DNA of 64,000 bases from Kiritimatiellia bacterium (GCA_017454745.1 JAFTCL010000007.1:73034-137033), one strand, 5' to 3'; shown: positions 16,554 to 25,942, numbered from the stretch's first letter. Translations and numbers: made by a program. Notes: a model not told the origin generated them from the letters alone.

Positions 16554-17875
16554 TCCCGACGCTCCGCGAAAGCCCCTGAAGTGTGCGTGCCGGCTTCAGA
16601 ATCAATGGAAAAATCAAACGAACCGTCGGCTCTGCGGATGATTTTCAGCCGCACCTGTTGCAACGGCGAGATTGTTTTCATGAATTTCAGGCGGGTAAGT
16701 TTTCCGGGCGAAGGTTCAACCCGGAAATGGCGGCGAAACATAAGCTGGACAACCATCAGTTGCGCTACACCCGGCAAAATCGGCCGGCCGGGGAAATGGC
16801 CCTGGAAGTAAACCGCGTCCGGTATAAAGGTCAAATCCGCCACGTATTTGTCCGGGCCGCGTTCTACCACCTCCACCACCGGCTCCTGCCAGCAAGAAGC
16901 CAACGGCGGGCGCACCGCAGCTTCCGGAAGTTTACCCTGAACGGTGTATGGCAACTCCTCAACCACGCGGATCCGGCGGGGCCGGGCGAAATTCTCCACC
17001 TTTGGCGCAATGAACGCGACCAAACTCTGGCGCAATTCGCGGTAGGTGCGCTGTTTCAGCCACGACTTGCCTTCCGGAGACAGCGTCACCAAAGTCCAAA
17101 CCCGCGGAATGGATTCGAGCGACGAGGTGGAATACGCCTGATCGACCAAAGGGTGTGCCGACAATGCGGCGTCAATCTCAGGCAGAGAAACCGTCCGCTC
17201 CAGAATTTTCACGCATCGATCGGCCCGCCCCATAAGCAGGAAGCGGCGGTCGGGCAGCAACTCCGCCAAATCGCCCATAACCCAAGGGGTTTCAACGCAA
17301 AAATCCGACCGGACCACCAACCGGCGGGAGGAATCGGTTTGGACATCGACCCCCTCGAACACCCGCCATTCCAGACCTTCCGACTGTCTCCGCCACGCCA
17401 CGCTGCCGGTCTCGGTGCTGCCGAAAATCTCGGTCGGCGGCACGCCAAGCAACCGGCCGGCGGCCGCCGAAATCCCGGAACGCAGCAGACTGCCGGAAGT
17501 AAACACCGCCAAACAACGTCCCGACAGTCCGGGGAAATTCGGGTAACAAACCAGTTTTTCAAGAAACGACGGCGTAGTGATGAAAACGATTTCACCGAAT
17601 TTTTCAATACGGTCAAAGAACTCTTCCGGCGACTGCACCCAATTCTCAGGCAGGGCAGGACATCCGGTCAGCTCCGGCAAAGCCCGGCACCACAATCTGC
17701 CGTACATGTGTTCCGAATCGATGGTATAAACCACCGTCGGGCACCTGGCGAAAATCTCCCCGAACGCAGCGTAAAGCATTCTGGCGTCGGCGGCCAACGA
17801 TTCGGCCGTCTTGACGATATTTTTCGCCCGGCCGGTGCTTCCGGAGGTGTGGAATATCAGGGGTTCCGCCGTCAT
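16550..17875 (-). CDS. Acyl-adenylate ligase fused to a FabZ-like hotdog dehydratase
   Basis: A 441-aa fusion. The adenylation domain begins almost at the P-loop: HTSGSTGRAKNI (residues 9-20). It continues through IFGSTETGSVAWR and a C-terminal subdomain (LMGRADRCVKILERTVSLPEID, YTVQGKLPEAAV with the catalytic-type Lys). From about residue 330 a hotdog domain follows, with YFQGHFPGRPILPGVAQL matching the FabZ/FabA active-site motif (His about 360). In aryl-polyene and similar clusters, separate ligase and dehydratase proteins activate and dehydrate acyl chains on a carrier protein. Here they are one chain, translationally coupled to a glycosyltransferase fusion, but no ketosynthase or carrier gene is in the window. 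A role in making a modified acyl group for a glycolipid is inference. Confidence 0.85.
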   Translation of the reverse strand: MTAEPLIFHTSGSTGRAKNIVKTAESLAADARMLYAAFGEIFARCPTVVYTIDSEHMYGRLWCRALPELTGCPALPENWVQSPEEFFDRIEKFGEIVFITTPSFLEKLVCYPNFPGLSGRCLAVFTSGSLLRSGISAAAGRLLGVPPTEIFGSTETGSVAWRRQSEGLEWRVFEGVDVQTDSSRRLVVRSDFCVETPWVMGDLAELLPDRRFLLMGRADRCVKILERTVSLPEIDAALSAHPLVDQAYSTSSLESIPRVWTLVTLSPEGKSWLKQRTYRELRQSLVAFIAPKVENFARPRRIRVVEELPYTVQGKLPEAAVRPPLASCWQEPVVEVVERGPDKYVADLTFIPDAVYFQGHFPGRPILPGVAQLMVVQLMFRRHFRVEPSPGKLTRLKFMKTISPLQQVRLKIIRRADGSFDFSIDSEAGTHTSGAFAERRE

Positions 17876-17893
17876 GCCAAAACTCCCGGACGG

Positions 17894-19021
17894 CTACGCC
17901 TGGTTCTTGGCGGCGTTCATTTTAAGGTACGCCTCGATGAACGGTTGGATATTGCCGTCCATAACCGCTTGGACATTAGAGGTTTCCACCTCGGTGCGCA
18001 GATCCTTGACCATGGTGTACGGGCAAAAGACATAAGAGCGGATTTGGCTTCCCCAGCCGTTTTCTGATTTTTTACCGTAGAAACGATCCATCTCGGCGCG
18101 TTTCTGGTCCTCGTAGTATTCGTAAAGCTGCGCCCTGAGCATGTTCATCGCCTTCTCTTTGTTCATGTGCTGCGAACGCTCTTTCTGGCAGGCCACCACA
18201 ATGCCGGTCGGCAGATGGGTCAGCCGGACTGCGGAATCGGTCTTGTTGACGTGCTGGCCGCCGGCGCCGCCAGACCGGTAGGTGTCTATACGCAAATCCT
18301 CATCCTTGATTTCGACCTCAATGTCCTCGTTAATCTCCGCCACCGTCTCTACGGAAGCGACTGAGGTCTGGCGGCGTTTGTTGGCGTCAAAGGGAGAAAT
18401 CCTGACCAGCCGGTGGATACCACGCTCCGCTTTCATCGCGCCAAAAGCGTAATTGCCCTCAATGCGGAAATATACATCCTTGTAACCCGCCTCTTCGCCG
18501 GGCTGAACATCGTACTCCTCCACCTTCCAACCCTGATCTTCGGCATAGTGGCGGTACATCCGGTAAAGCATGGTAACCCAGTCGCAAGATTCGGTTCCGC
18601 CTTGGCCGGCGTGGAGTTTCACGAAGACGTTGCAGGCGTCAAACTTGCCGCTGAGCAGCGACTGCATCCGCAGTTTATCGAACAGCGCGTCAGACTTGTC
18701 GCAGGTTTTCACCGCCTCCTCCAACGCCTGCTGACGCTGTTGTTCGTCGCTCTCGTCCTGAGCCAGCTCCAACATCAGGCCAACCTCGTCAATCAGCCCG
18801 CCCAACTCATCATAAGGACGCACAAACGCCCGCTGGGCATTGGTTTTGGCAATAATCTCGCGGGCGGCGTTCTGGTCGTTCCAAAACTCCGGGCGAGCCG
18901 CCTGCGCCTCCAGATCGGCCAAAATTTCGCGCCGCTCGTCCATCTTCAAATACCCGCGCATCTCTATATGCGCGGAACGAAGTTTCTCCAGCCGTTGGGC
19001 TACCTCATCAATCTCAATCAC
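17894..19021 (-). CDS. prfB: Peptide chain release factor 2 (no programmed frameshift)
   Basis: A 375-aa class I release factor recognising UAA/UGA. The catalytic GGQ is in [17 protein letters not shown] (Q about residue 256). The start is GTG with GGGAG six bases upstream, giving [14 protein letters not shown]. In many bacteria prfB needs a +1 frameshift after RGYL; here the equivalent place reads [15 protein letters not shown] (GGG TAT TTG AAG) in one continuous frame, so the autoregulatory frameshift is absent. It lies in the hemB to glycosyltransferase operon with 10-18-base gaps. Function is secure from full-length similarity and motifs; control by frameshifting can be excluded. Confidence 0.95.
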   Translation of the reverse strand: MIEIDEVAQRLEKLRSAHIEMRGYLKMDERREILADLEAQAARPEFWNDQNAAREIIAKTNAQRAFVRPYDELGGLIDEVGLMLELAQDESDEQQRQQALEEAVKTCDKSDALFDKLRMQSLLSGKFDACNVFVKLHAGQGGTESCDWVTMLYRMYRHYAEDQGWKVEEYDVQPGEEAGYKDVYFRIEGNYAFGAMKAERGIHRLVRISPFDANKRRQTSVASVETVAEINEDIEVEIKDEDLRIDTYRSGGAGGQHVNKTDSAVRLTHLPTGIVVACQKERSQHMNKEKAMNMLRAQLYEYYEDQKRAEMDRFYGKKSENGWGSQIRSYVFCPYTMVKDLRTEVETSNVQAVMDGNIQPFIEAYLKMNAAKNQA

Positions 19022-19031
19022 GGATCACTCC

Positions 19032-20009
19032 CTAAATCTCGAAAATTTCGTTATAGCGGTTTGCCCAGTAGGAGATGAACAAATCGCAACCGGCACGATC
19101 CATCGCCGCCAGCGACTCCCGGGCCATTGCCTTCAGATCCCCCCACCCGCGCTCGGCGGCGGCGATGATCATGCTGTACTCGCCGCTGACATTGTAGGCC
19201 GCCACCGGCAGGTCGGAGGTCTCTCGCACCTTTTGCAACACGTCAAGATAGAACAGCGCCGGCTTCACCATCAAGATATCCGCGCCCTCGTTTTCATCAA
19301 ACTCGCTCTCGCGAAGCGCCGCACGAAGGTTGCGGTACGAAGCCTGATATCCCCGCCGGTCTCCGGATGCAGGCGACGAGTTCTCCGCATCCCGGAAAGG
19401 GCCGTACATCGCCGACGCGAATTTACTTGAGTACGCCATCAGCAGCGTATCGAAGAAATCATGGTCCGCCAGAGCCTCGCGGATGAACTGCACCTGCCCG
19501 TCCATCATCGCGCTCGGAGCCACCACATCCGCCCCGGCCGCGGCGTGCGACAGCGCCACCCGGGCCAACAGTTCGCAGGCGGCATCGTTGTCCACTTCGC
19601 CATGGCGGTCCAACGGTCCGCAGTGGCCGTGTTCCGTGTATGCGCACAAACACACATCGGTCATCACCACCAAACCGGGAAAATGTTTTTTTATCGCCGA
19701 CACGGCGCGCTGCACCACACCGTCTTCGGCAAACGCGCCGCTGCCGATCGCGTCTTTTGCACCTTCGGTCTGTCCAAACAGCAGGACACCGCCGATTCCC
19801 TGCGCCGCCACGGCTTCCAACGCCCCCAACAACCGGTCCACGCTATAGCGGAATTGTCCGGGCATCGACGCGATAGGTTCGCAACGGTCGTGGCCTTCGA
19901 CCACAAACACGGGCCAAACGAATTTGCAAGGCGGCGGGTAAGGGGCGTCAAACATCCGGCGGATGGCGGGGGTTCTTCTCAAACGGCGCAAACGTACTTC
20001 AGGAAACAT
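19032..20009 (-). CDS. hemB: Delta-aminolevulinic acid dehydratase (porphobilinogen synthase)
   Basis: A 325-aa enzyme condensing two 5-aminolevulinate molecules to porphobilinogen in tetrapyrrole synthesis. The zinc-cysteine motif VMTDVCLCAYTEHGHCG (Cys about 120, 122 and 130) indicates the Zn-dependent class. The two Schiff-base lysine regions are present: SSKFASAMYGPFRDA, and ILMVKPALFYLDVLQ. SAMMDGQVQFIR is also typical. The ribosome site is GAGG. It is flanked by a LysM lipoprotein gene upstream and prfB downstream. HemA is encoded some 41 kb away in this window rather than beside it. Confidence 0.95.
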   Translation of the reverse strand: MFPEVRLRRLRRTPAIRRMFDAPYPPPCKFVWPVFVVEGHDRCEPIASMPGQFRYSVDRLLGALEAVAAQGIGGVLLFGQTEGAKDAIGSGAFAEDGVVQRAVSAIKKHFPGLVVMTDVCLCAYTEHGHCGPLDRHGEVDNDAACELLARVALSHAAAGADVVAPSAMMDGQVQFIREALADHDFFDTLLMAYSSKFASAMYGPFRDAENSSPASGDRRGYQASYRNLRAALRESEFDENEGADILMVKPALFYLDVLQKVRETSDLPVAAYNVSGEYSMIIAAAERGWGDLKAMARESLAAMDRAGCDLFISYWANRYNEIFEI

Positions 20010-20027
20010 GAGAAAACCTCTTTCTTA

Positions 20028-20672
20028 TCAGGGGTCGGGAATGAACAGCACCTGGCCGATGCGGATCGAAGAGGCATTGGACAGGTTATTGGCCTTCATA
20101 ATGGCTTTTACCGTAGTACCGTACTCGCGGGCGATCTCGGTAAGCGTCTGGCCTTTTTCCACCTTGTGCTCATAACCGGAACCGCGCGGCGCCGCCTTTG
20201 CTGTTCCGGCGGGTTGCGCGGGAGCGGCGGCGGCAGGACGAGCAGCGGGAGACGCGGCCGGGGCGCTTTGCCGTGCCGCGATCTTTTCAATCCGGCCCGC
20301 CAGATCGTTGGTTATGTCCATTCGCATCTTTTCCTGATCGCCGCGGACCATTTGAATGTCCCGGCGCAGCGCGACCAGCTCGTCCTTTGTCACCCCGGCA
20401 TCGGCGGGACGCTGGGCGGCGGCGGTCTCCAACCGCTCCACGCGCTGTTCCAGCAATCCGAGACTGCGGTTGATCGCCTCAAGCTGTTCCGACAACTGAC
20501 GGTTGGAAATATCGTTCTGTTGCACCTGTGCCGCCAATCTGGCCGACTCGAAATTTGACTGTTCCTGCTGCCGCTGCTGCTTGCGGTTCGGTATAACCGT
20601 GCCGTTAAACATCGGGCTTTCGCAACCGCACATTAAAGCTATTGCCAATAAAATTAAAACCGGAAAACGCAT
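20028..20672 (-). CDS. LysM lipoprotein with coiled coil
   Basis: A 214-aa envelope protein. The N-terminus MRFPVLILLAIALMCGCESP is a lipoprotein signal with Cys about residue 17. Residues about 35-130 are a long, Gln/Glu/Leu-rich coiled coil (QLSEQLEAINRSLGLLEQRVERLE). An Ala/Pro linker follows, and a C-terminal LysM module (YEHKVEKGQTLTEIAREYGTTVKAIMKANNL to RIGQVLFIPD) should bind peptidoglycan glycan strands. It may tether the membrane to the cell wall. It lies between a small membrane protein gene and hemB, with 18-base gaps. Confidence 0.85.
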   Translation of the reverse strand: MRFPVLILLAIALMCGCESPMFNGTVIPNRKQQRQQEQSNFESARLAAQVQQNDISNRQLSEQLEAINRSLGLLEQRVERLETAAAQRPADAGVTKDELVALRRDIQMVRGDQEKMRMDITNDLAGRIEKIAARQSAPAASPAARPAAAAPAQPAGTAKAAPRGSGYEHKVEKGQTLTEIAREYGTTVKAIMKANNLSNASSIRIGQVLFIPDP

Positions 20673-20690
20673 TTTACCTCGCCACGCTCC

Positions 20691-21014
20691 TCATACACAT
20701 TGCCAGAAATAGAAAACCAGCCATAAAGCCGTCATGCCGATCAAGAACGCGCTAAGCCTCCGGCGCCACGAATTACGCCTATCATCCGCGGCCGTGCGCA
20801 CCCAATCGGTTCCGCCGGCGGCCAGATAATGCATCATCTTACGCCGCCGGTATCCGAGTTTCGGGAGCGTACGTTTCAGGAAAAATCCGTCGTCATTCCC
20901 GTCATTCACGGCCAAATGGAAATTGGCGCGCTGCGACGGACTGCTCATCTGCCGCAGCATAGTGGTGGAAACCTCGTTTTTCGTGAGTCTTCTGCCGTTA
21001 ACCGCCAATGACAT
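20691..21014 (-). CDS. Small protein of unknown function with a C-terminal TM helix
   Basis: A 107-aa protein not recognised as a known family. The first 85 residues are polar and basic with no signal peptide; residues about 88-105 (LSAFLIGMTALWLVFYFW) form one TM helix near the C-terminus, like a tail-anchored protein. GGAG precedes the ATG. It sits between two LysM lipoprotein genes with 14- and 18-base gaps, which supports a real gene and suggests a link to the cell envelope. Confidence 0.65.
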   Translation of the reverse strand: MSLAVNGRRLTKNEVSTTMLRQMSSPSQRANFHLAVNDGNDDGFFLKRTLPKLGYRRRKMMHYLAAGGTDWVRTAADDRRNSWRRRLSAFLIGMTALWLVFYFWQCV

Positions 21015-21028
21015 CTTAAATCTCCGCC

Positions 21029-22189
21029 CTACGGGATTAGAATGCGCTGTCCGGCACGAATCCGCCCGTCCGGGTCAATCCGGGTACGGTTGGCGTCACG
21101 GATGCGTTTCCACTGCGCTGAATCGCCGTAAAATTTTTCCGCCACCCGGAACAGCGTGTCGCCGGGTTGCACTACATAAAACTTGTTGACTGCCTTGGTC
21201 TCGGGATGTTTCTCGTTTTTTGCCCCTTTGCCCCGGCCCAGAAGCGCGTTGAGCGCCTCTTTGGTGTCTTCGCGTTTCACCGTCGGCTTGGCTTGCTCCG
21301 CCTTCGCATTCCCGGTGTCCGGCTTAACCTGCTCCGGGGTAAGCGTACCGTCGGCCAACGCCTCGCGGATAATGCGGGCGGCATCGCTTTCGACCGTCTG
21401 CTTCTCTGGATCCGACTCTTTCTTTGCCACTTCGCGCAGCGATTCACCCTTCTTCGATGCGGAGCTTTCGTTTTCTGCGTCACGGCGGAATTTGTCCAAC
21501 AACGCCCGTTTAGCGTCAAGATCCTGCGCCGGCTCGACTTTTTCCGCCTTGAGTTTTTCCCGCTGGCCGGACGGCTCGGCGGCAACCACGTCAGCGCCGC
21601 GCAAATCTTCCACCAGTTTGCGCAGACGCGCAGTCTCGCCCTCGAGCGTCTTGACCTTTTCCAACGCCTCGTCCCGCTCGCGGGTTATCCGCTGCTGCGC
21701 GGTGGCGGCGTCCCGGAGCCGGTCTTCCAGTTCACCGTTGGTCTTCATCAGTTTGGCCTGAGAAACCGAATCCACCGAATCGCCCAGTTCCTCCAGCAAC
21801 TGCGGGGCAAGTTGCGCCTTGGCGCGGGCGATTCGCTGCACGATAAGCGTCTCGCGGTCAGCCTCGCCATTACCGGATTTGTCGGACTCCGGCCGCAGCC
21901 GCAGATAGGTGCGGTAATGGTGTATCGCCCCCAGATAGTCTCGTTTGTGGTCTTGCAACAACAACGCCAGCTGGAAATGAGCGGAAACCGCCTTGGGATC
22001 TTCGTACAACAGTTTGGAGTACAACTCCACCGCCTGGTCCAAATCGCCGGATTGCTCGGCAGAGATTGCCGCCCGATAAAGCGAGGAATTGCGCTCACGC
22101 CGCTCAACCGAAGCGGCACCGCCGGAACCGGAACAGCCGGCAAGCGCAAAAACCGCAAAAAAAATCATCAATAAACTGCGCCAGAACAT
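21029..22189 (-). CDS. TPR and LysM lipoprotein
   Basis: A protein of about 386 aa, first in a seven-gene operon. The start at 22189 (MFWRSLLMIFFAVFALAGCSGSG) places GAGG six bases upstream; an ATG one codon earlier is too close to it. The lipobox is ALAGC. Residues about 30-80 are TPR-like (SLYRAAISAEQSGDLDQAVELYSKLLYEDP). Next comes a coiled coil (EDRLRDAATAQQRITRERDEALEKVKTLEGE), then a charged low-complexity linker with a repeated REALADGTLTPEQV-type helix, and a C-terminal LysM (FYVVQPGDTLFRVAEKFYGD to GRIRAGQRILIP). Likely a periplasmic, peptidoglycan-binding organiser. Its exact partner is unknown. Confidence 0.82.
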   Translation of the reverse strand: MFWRSLLMIFFAVFALAGCSGSGGAASVERRERNSSLYRAAISAEQSGDLDQAVELYSKLLYEDPKAVSAHFQLALLLQDHKRDYLGAIHHYRTYLRLRPESDKSGNGEADRETLIVQRIARAKAQLAPQLLEELGDSVDSVSQAKLMKTNGELEDRLRDAATAQQRITRERDEALEKVKTLEGETARLRKLVEDLRGADVVAAEPSGQREKLKAEKVEPAQDLDAKRALLDKFRRDAENESSASKKGESLREVAKKESDPEKQTVESDAARIIREALADGTLTPEQVKPDTGNAKAEQAKPTVKREDTKEALNALLGRGKGAKNEKHPETKAVNKFYVVQPGDTLFRVAEKFYGDSAQWKRIRDANRTRIDPDGRIRAGQRILIP

Positions 22190-22229
22190 CATTCGCCTCA
22201 AAAAAGGATAATCCCCAACAAAATTATTT

Positions 22230-22258
22230 AGTTTAACATAATCGGGCGTTGCGGGCAA
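22230..22258 (-). promoter_or_regulatory. Candidate promoter of the LysM-hemB-prfB operon
   Basis: On the minus strand TTGCCC (22258-22253), a 17-base spacer, then TAAACT (22235-22230). It lies about 40 bases before the first start, in the short divergent region shared with the amidase gene. Confidence 0.4.
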
Positions 22259-22305
22259 ACAGAAAGCGGTTTATAACGAATAATATTTTTAAGGCATTCT
22301 AGCCC

Positions 22306-22335
22306 TTGCATTGTCACTCTGAAATGCGGTATAAT
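22306..22335 (+). promoter_or_regulatory. Promoter of the amidase gene
   Basis: TTGCAT (22306-22311), an 18-base spacer, then a perfect TATAAT (22330-22335). Transcription should begin about 20 bases before the amidase start, so the leader is very short. The TTGCA -35 core is shared with the promoters at 4970 and 58417. Confidence 0.65.
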
Positions 22336-22360
22336 ACGATGTTTATTAACTGGATTGGAT

Positions 22361-23806
22361 ATGGTTATGAGTTCTTATTCTAGGATTGCTTTTGCGATAA
22401 TGGCGTTGGCGGCGGTGACCGTTAACGCCGCGAAACCTAAAGTGTCTATCCGTTTCCCGAAAGACGGCGCGACATTCCCGGACGGGCAAACCCAAACTTA
22501 CGTGATGGGCAATGTTATTCCGCCGAGCGCCGCCGTTACCTGCAATGGCGAACCGGTAGCAGTCCACCCCAAAACCGGCGGTTTTGTGTTTATGCGCGAA
22601 CTCCAATACGGGACCAACCGCATCGAATTGGTTTCCGGCGACGTTTCCGCCGTGTGCACGGTCAAACGGCAACTTCCCGTCTCCAAGGCGGCAAACGCCA
22701 TCTCCCCGTACACGCTGCGCGAACCCACCGGTGTTATGACCGGTGAATCCGTGCGACTGGTTTGCCTGACTCTTCCCGGCCGCAAAGTATACGCCAAGGT
22801 AGGAAATGAATCGATCCAACTTCAAGAATCCGCCGACCATCCGGGAACCTATTCCGCGTCGCGGGCTTGGAAGAACGCCACTGATAAACCGCTACCGGTG
22901 TCGTATTACGGAAACGGGCTGGAAATGGCGGAAGCCGGTACGCTAGAGGTGCGTAACGAGTGGCCCAACTGCGAGGTCAACGGTCCGCGCTACGAGGTGC
23001 GCTTCCGGTCGCTTCCCGGCGACGGGGACACCATCGGTTTCCCCGAGACCGGTCTGGTGCTGAAAACCACCGGTTATTCAGGAAACCATCTCCGCTGCCG
23101 CGTGGGCGACCGCGATTATTGGATTGCCCGCGACTACACCCGGACCGCTGAAGGCAAACCCGCGGTTAACGAAATCCCCGATCCGTCAACCGGTTTTGCC
23201 CCCTACCCCGCTGCCGGCAAAAAGCCCCGCGACATTCTGGTGGTAATCGATCCCGGCCACGGCGGTTCGGATACCGGGGCGATCGGTCCCACCGGAAGAA
23301 TGGAAAAGGACGCCAACCTGCTTCAGGCCACTGCCATTGGCAAAGCTTTGAAAAAAGCGGGGTTCAAGGTCGAATACACCCGCACCAAAGACGTCGCGGT
23401 CGGTCTTTACGAACGGGTGCGGCAGGCGGTCAAACATCATGCCGACGCTTTCATATCCGTCCATCACAACGCCACCGCCGCTTCAACCGATCCGCGCGAA
23501 GTACGCCACTTCATATCCTTCGGATGGAATGAGCGCGGTTTGGGCTTGGCCGCCGCGCTTCATCCCGGCATCGCCGCAGTCAGCGGAGTGTCCGACCGCG
23601 GGGTGAGACCGAACAGTCTCGCGGTTTGCCGCAATCCTGCGGTGCCGTCCTGCCTTATCGAATTTGATTTCATCAACGAACCAGAGGGGGAATATGAAAT
23701 TTTCAATAACCCCTCCCGACGCAAAGCCTACGCCGATGCCGTTGCAAAGGGAATGTTGCAATGGTTGGGTACCGCCGAGCGAGAGAAAAAGGCGGCCGAA
23801 AAATGA
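22361..23806 (+). CDS. Secreted N-acetylmuramoyl-L-alanine amidase (Amidase_3)
   Basis: A protein of about 481 aa that should cleave the bond between MurNAc and L-Ala in peptidoglycan. The ATG at 22361 is preferred over a TTG two codons earlier; a signal peptide follows (SSYSRIAFAIMALAAVTVNAA). Residues 30-about 280 are beta-rich domains of no clear family (FPKDGATFPDGQTQTYVMG). The catalytic domain shows the zinc ligands in VVIDPGHGGSDTGAIG (His), EKDANLLQA (Glu) and AFISVHHNA (His), with the catalytic Glu in SCLIEFDFI. The stop overlaps the next start (ATGA). It probably acts in cell separation or wall turnover. Confidence 0.9.
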   Translation: MVMSSYSRIAFAIMALAAVTVNAAKPKVSIRFPKDGATFPDGQTQTYVMGNVIPPSAAVTCNGEPVAVHPKTGGFVFMRELQYGTNRIELVSGDVSAVCTVKRQLPVSKAANAISPYTLREPTGVMTGESVRLVCLTLPGRKVYAKVGNESIQLQESADHPGTYSASRAWKNATDKPLPVSYYGNGLEMAEAGTLEVRNEWPNCEVNGPRYEVRFRSLPGDGDTIGFPETGLVLKTTGYSGNHLRCRVGDRDYWIARDYTRTAEGKPAVNEIPDPSTGFAPYPAAGKKPRDILVVIDPGHGGSDTGAIGPTGRMEKDANLLQATAIGKALKKAGFKVEYTRTKDVAVGLYERVRQAVKHHADAFISVHHNATAASTDPREVRHFISFGWNERGLGLAAALHPGIAAVSGVSDRGVRPNSLAVCRNPAVPSCLIEFDFINEPEGEYEIFNNPSRRKAYADAVAKGMLQWLGTAEREKKAAEK

Positions 23807-25866
23807 GCTTTAGAAACCGCCTAATAATCCTCATCCTGTTGACCACCGCCTTCTTCGCCCAGTTATTCTCATTCGGCGAAGAGTCGGTGTTTGATATGCC
23901 CAAGAAGCAGGAACGGCACCGGCAGTTGCAAATCCAGCTGATTAAGGCGGCCAAATCCGGCGATTATGCAAAAATCGAGGAGGTGAGCCGGCAAGGGTGC
24001 GAGCTTTTGCCACACGACCCGATGTGGCGGTATAATCTCGCTTGCGCGCTCGCATACCGCAAAAACAAAGATGCGGCTTTTGAAGCGCTGGAACAGGCGG
24101 TTGACCTAGGGTTTGTCAACCGCGATATGCTAACCAAAGATCAGGATATCCAACAATTGTCCGGGGATCCCCGCTATGCCCTGATTCTTAAAAAAATCAA
24201 GGCGGTAGCCGCCAATCCGCCGCCAAACATCAACCGTGCGCAAAAAAGCGAAAGTTTCGCCGGCTATCCGGTGGAGATCAACGGGTCTAACACCGTGTGG
24301 AATTTCGACACCTCCTGTTTCCAGACGACCTTTAAAATCGTGCGCCCGCTGGTGGCGTCCGAGATCAAGGCAACGGCCGACCGCTACTGCGGCCCCGCCG
24401 CCGAAAAAATCCGGGGTTGGATAAAGGACGGCAGCGCGGCGTCCAATGTCGGCGACATCTATGTTAACCGCGATGACGGCCATTCCAGAATCGCCGTGAC
24501 CAACTTCCCTTGGCTTACCCCGGTTGTGTTCGGCCCCGAAGCCAAAAAGGCGGGGGAGCACGTCTCGCTTCCCAATATGCTGCTGCCCGGACCCGTGCTG
24601 GGGAATTGCTCAATGTCCGTAACCGAAGGGCCTTACTGGCGCTCGCTGCCCAGATTGATCGAAAGCGAACCTGCAAACGCGCTGGTTTGCAGTCAGCTGT
24701 TCATCAACAACCAGATCTGGTTCTTTCCGGAACACAACGACTTCGACCCGGAAAACGGCGATTTGTATCCCGCCAATCTGCCGTACCTGGTCATCAGCCA
24801 AGGTTCATCGTATACCGACAAACCGTTTGTCGAGGCTTTTGCGGCCGCACTCGCCGCTATGCCGCCCGTAGTGAAAAATCAGGCGGCAAAGCGGATGATT
24901 CTCGGGGGGATGTTACAGTCGATCTTCCGGCACACGCTGCGAAATCTCAAAAACGACGGCGATTACCTGACCGGAGCCGCGCATCCCGCCGTTTTCAACG
25001 CGGGCAACCTGAATGCCGAAGCAATGGCTGAAATGGCACACGGACTGACCGAGGACGATTTGGTGCCAATGCCGGTACTGCGTATGGTCAAAGAAACAGA
25101 ATCCGCCCCCGGCACAGATTATTTCGACATCCGCAATGAAAAGCTGATGGACTCCATAATGTGCATTGTCCGGGTGGTACGCAACACCGCAAAAACCCGA
25201 AAAATGACCGTTCAGGCACATACGTTCGGCGGCGTCACCGGCGAAAAGACCACGTTCGTCTGGAAACTGCTTCGCGGCGATCCTGAAAAAGTCCGCATAA
25301 AACCGTTGACCGAATCCGGTGACCGGGCAGAACTGGAGGTCGATTACCACGGTCTTTACCAGCCGATGAGTACCGACGGTACTCCGGAAAATCGCAAAAC
25401 CAGGCGTGTGGACATCGGGTGTTTTGTAAAAACCGAACGGAGCAAGCGGTATTCCACTCCGGCGATGGTGTGCGTTTACTGTCAACCCTCAGAATCGCGA
25501 ATCTACCGTCCTGACGGGCAAATTCAATATGTTGATTACACCAACCAGCGACACGTTTACTCGGACCCGATTCTGACCATTGAGAAAAACTGGAAGGACG
25601 TTTATTCCTACACGAAGGACGGCAAACCGCTGGGATGGCACCGCCTTCGCGGTAAACACGATGACCGTTTTACTTACGCCGGGCATAGGGTTACCGACAC
25701 CGATGAGTTGAACCGCCCCGTTCGCGCCTGTTCCGTTGAGTACCTGCCGGTTCACAACGGCCCGAACACCATTCCCCCAACCCTCTCATACGTTGACGGG
25801 AATGAAGTGTTCGAATACAGTTACACCGGAGTAAACGATGAGATCGGCACTTATCGCAAACAATGA
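23803..25866 (+). CDS. Secreted TPR-containing protein of unknown function
   Basis: A 687-aa protein coupled to the amidase gene by an ATGA overlap. A hydrophobic N-terminus (RNRLIILILLTTAFFAQLFSFG) looks like a signal peptide or anchor. Residues about 30-130 are TPR-like (LLPHDPMWRYNLACALAYRKNKDAAFEALEQAVDLGF). The following 550 residues are not recognised. They contain a helical segment with FAAALAAMPPVVKNQAAKRM and a C-terminal beta domain with YVDYTNQRHVYSDPILTIEK. The coupling to an amidase suggests a role in the cell wall, but no enzyme motif is visible. Confidence 0.75.
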   Translation: MSFRNRLIILILLTTAFFAQLFSFGEESVFDMPKKQERHRQLQIQLIKAAKSGDYAKIEEVSRQGCELLPHDPMWRYNLACALAYRKNKDAAFEALEQAVDLGFVNRDMLTKDQDIQQLSGDPRYALILKKIKAVAANPPPNINRAQKSESFAGYPVEINGSNTVWNFDTSCFQTTFKIVRPLVASEIKATADRYCGPAAEKIRGWIKDGSAASNVGDIYVNRDDGHSRIAVTNFPWLTPVVFGPEAKKAGEHVSLPNMLLPGPVLGNCSMSVTEGPYWRSLPRLIESEPANALVCSQLFINNQIWFFPEHNDFDPENGDLYPANLPYLVISQGSSYTDKPFVEAFAAALAAMPPVVKNQAAKRMILGGMLQSIFRHTLRNLKNDGDYLTGAAHPAVFNAGNLNAEAMAEMAHGLTEDDLVPMPVLRMVKETESAPGTDYFDIRNEKLMDSIMCIVRVVRNTAKTRKMTVQAHTFGGVTGEKTTFVWKLLRGDPEKVRIKPLTESGDRAELEVDYHGLYQPMSTDGTPENRKTRRVDIGCFVKTERSKRYSTPAMVCVYCQPSESRIYRPDGQIQYVDYTNQRHVYSDPILTIEKNWKDVYSYTKDGKPLGWHRLRGKHDDRFTYAGHRVTDTDELNRPVRACSVEYLPVHNGPNTIPPTLSYVDGNEVFEYSYTGVNDEIGTYRKQ

Positions 25867-25942
25867 TCAACAACCTTTTGGTTTGCCTTCATGAGAAGTT
25901 CATGATAACATAACGACCGTTTTTGAACGAGGAGAAACACCC

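Noticed and set aside
16583..18067. A 494-aa plus-strand frame opposite the ligase/dehydratase fusion
   Set aside because: No domain is recognised and the opposite strand has clear adenylation and hotdog motifs.
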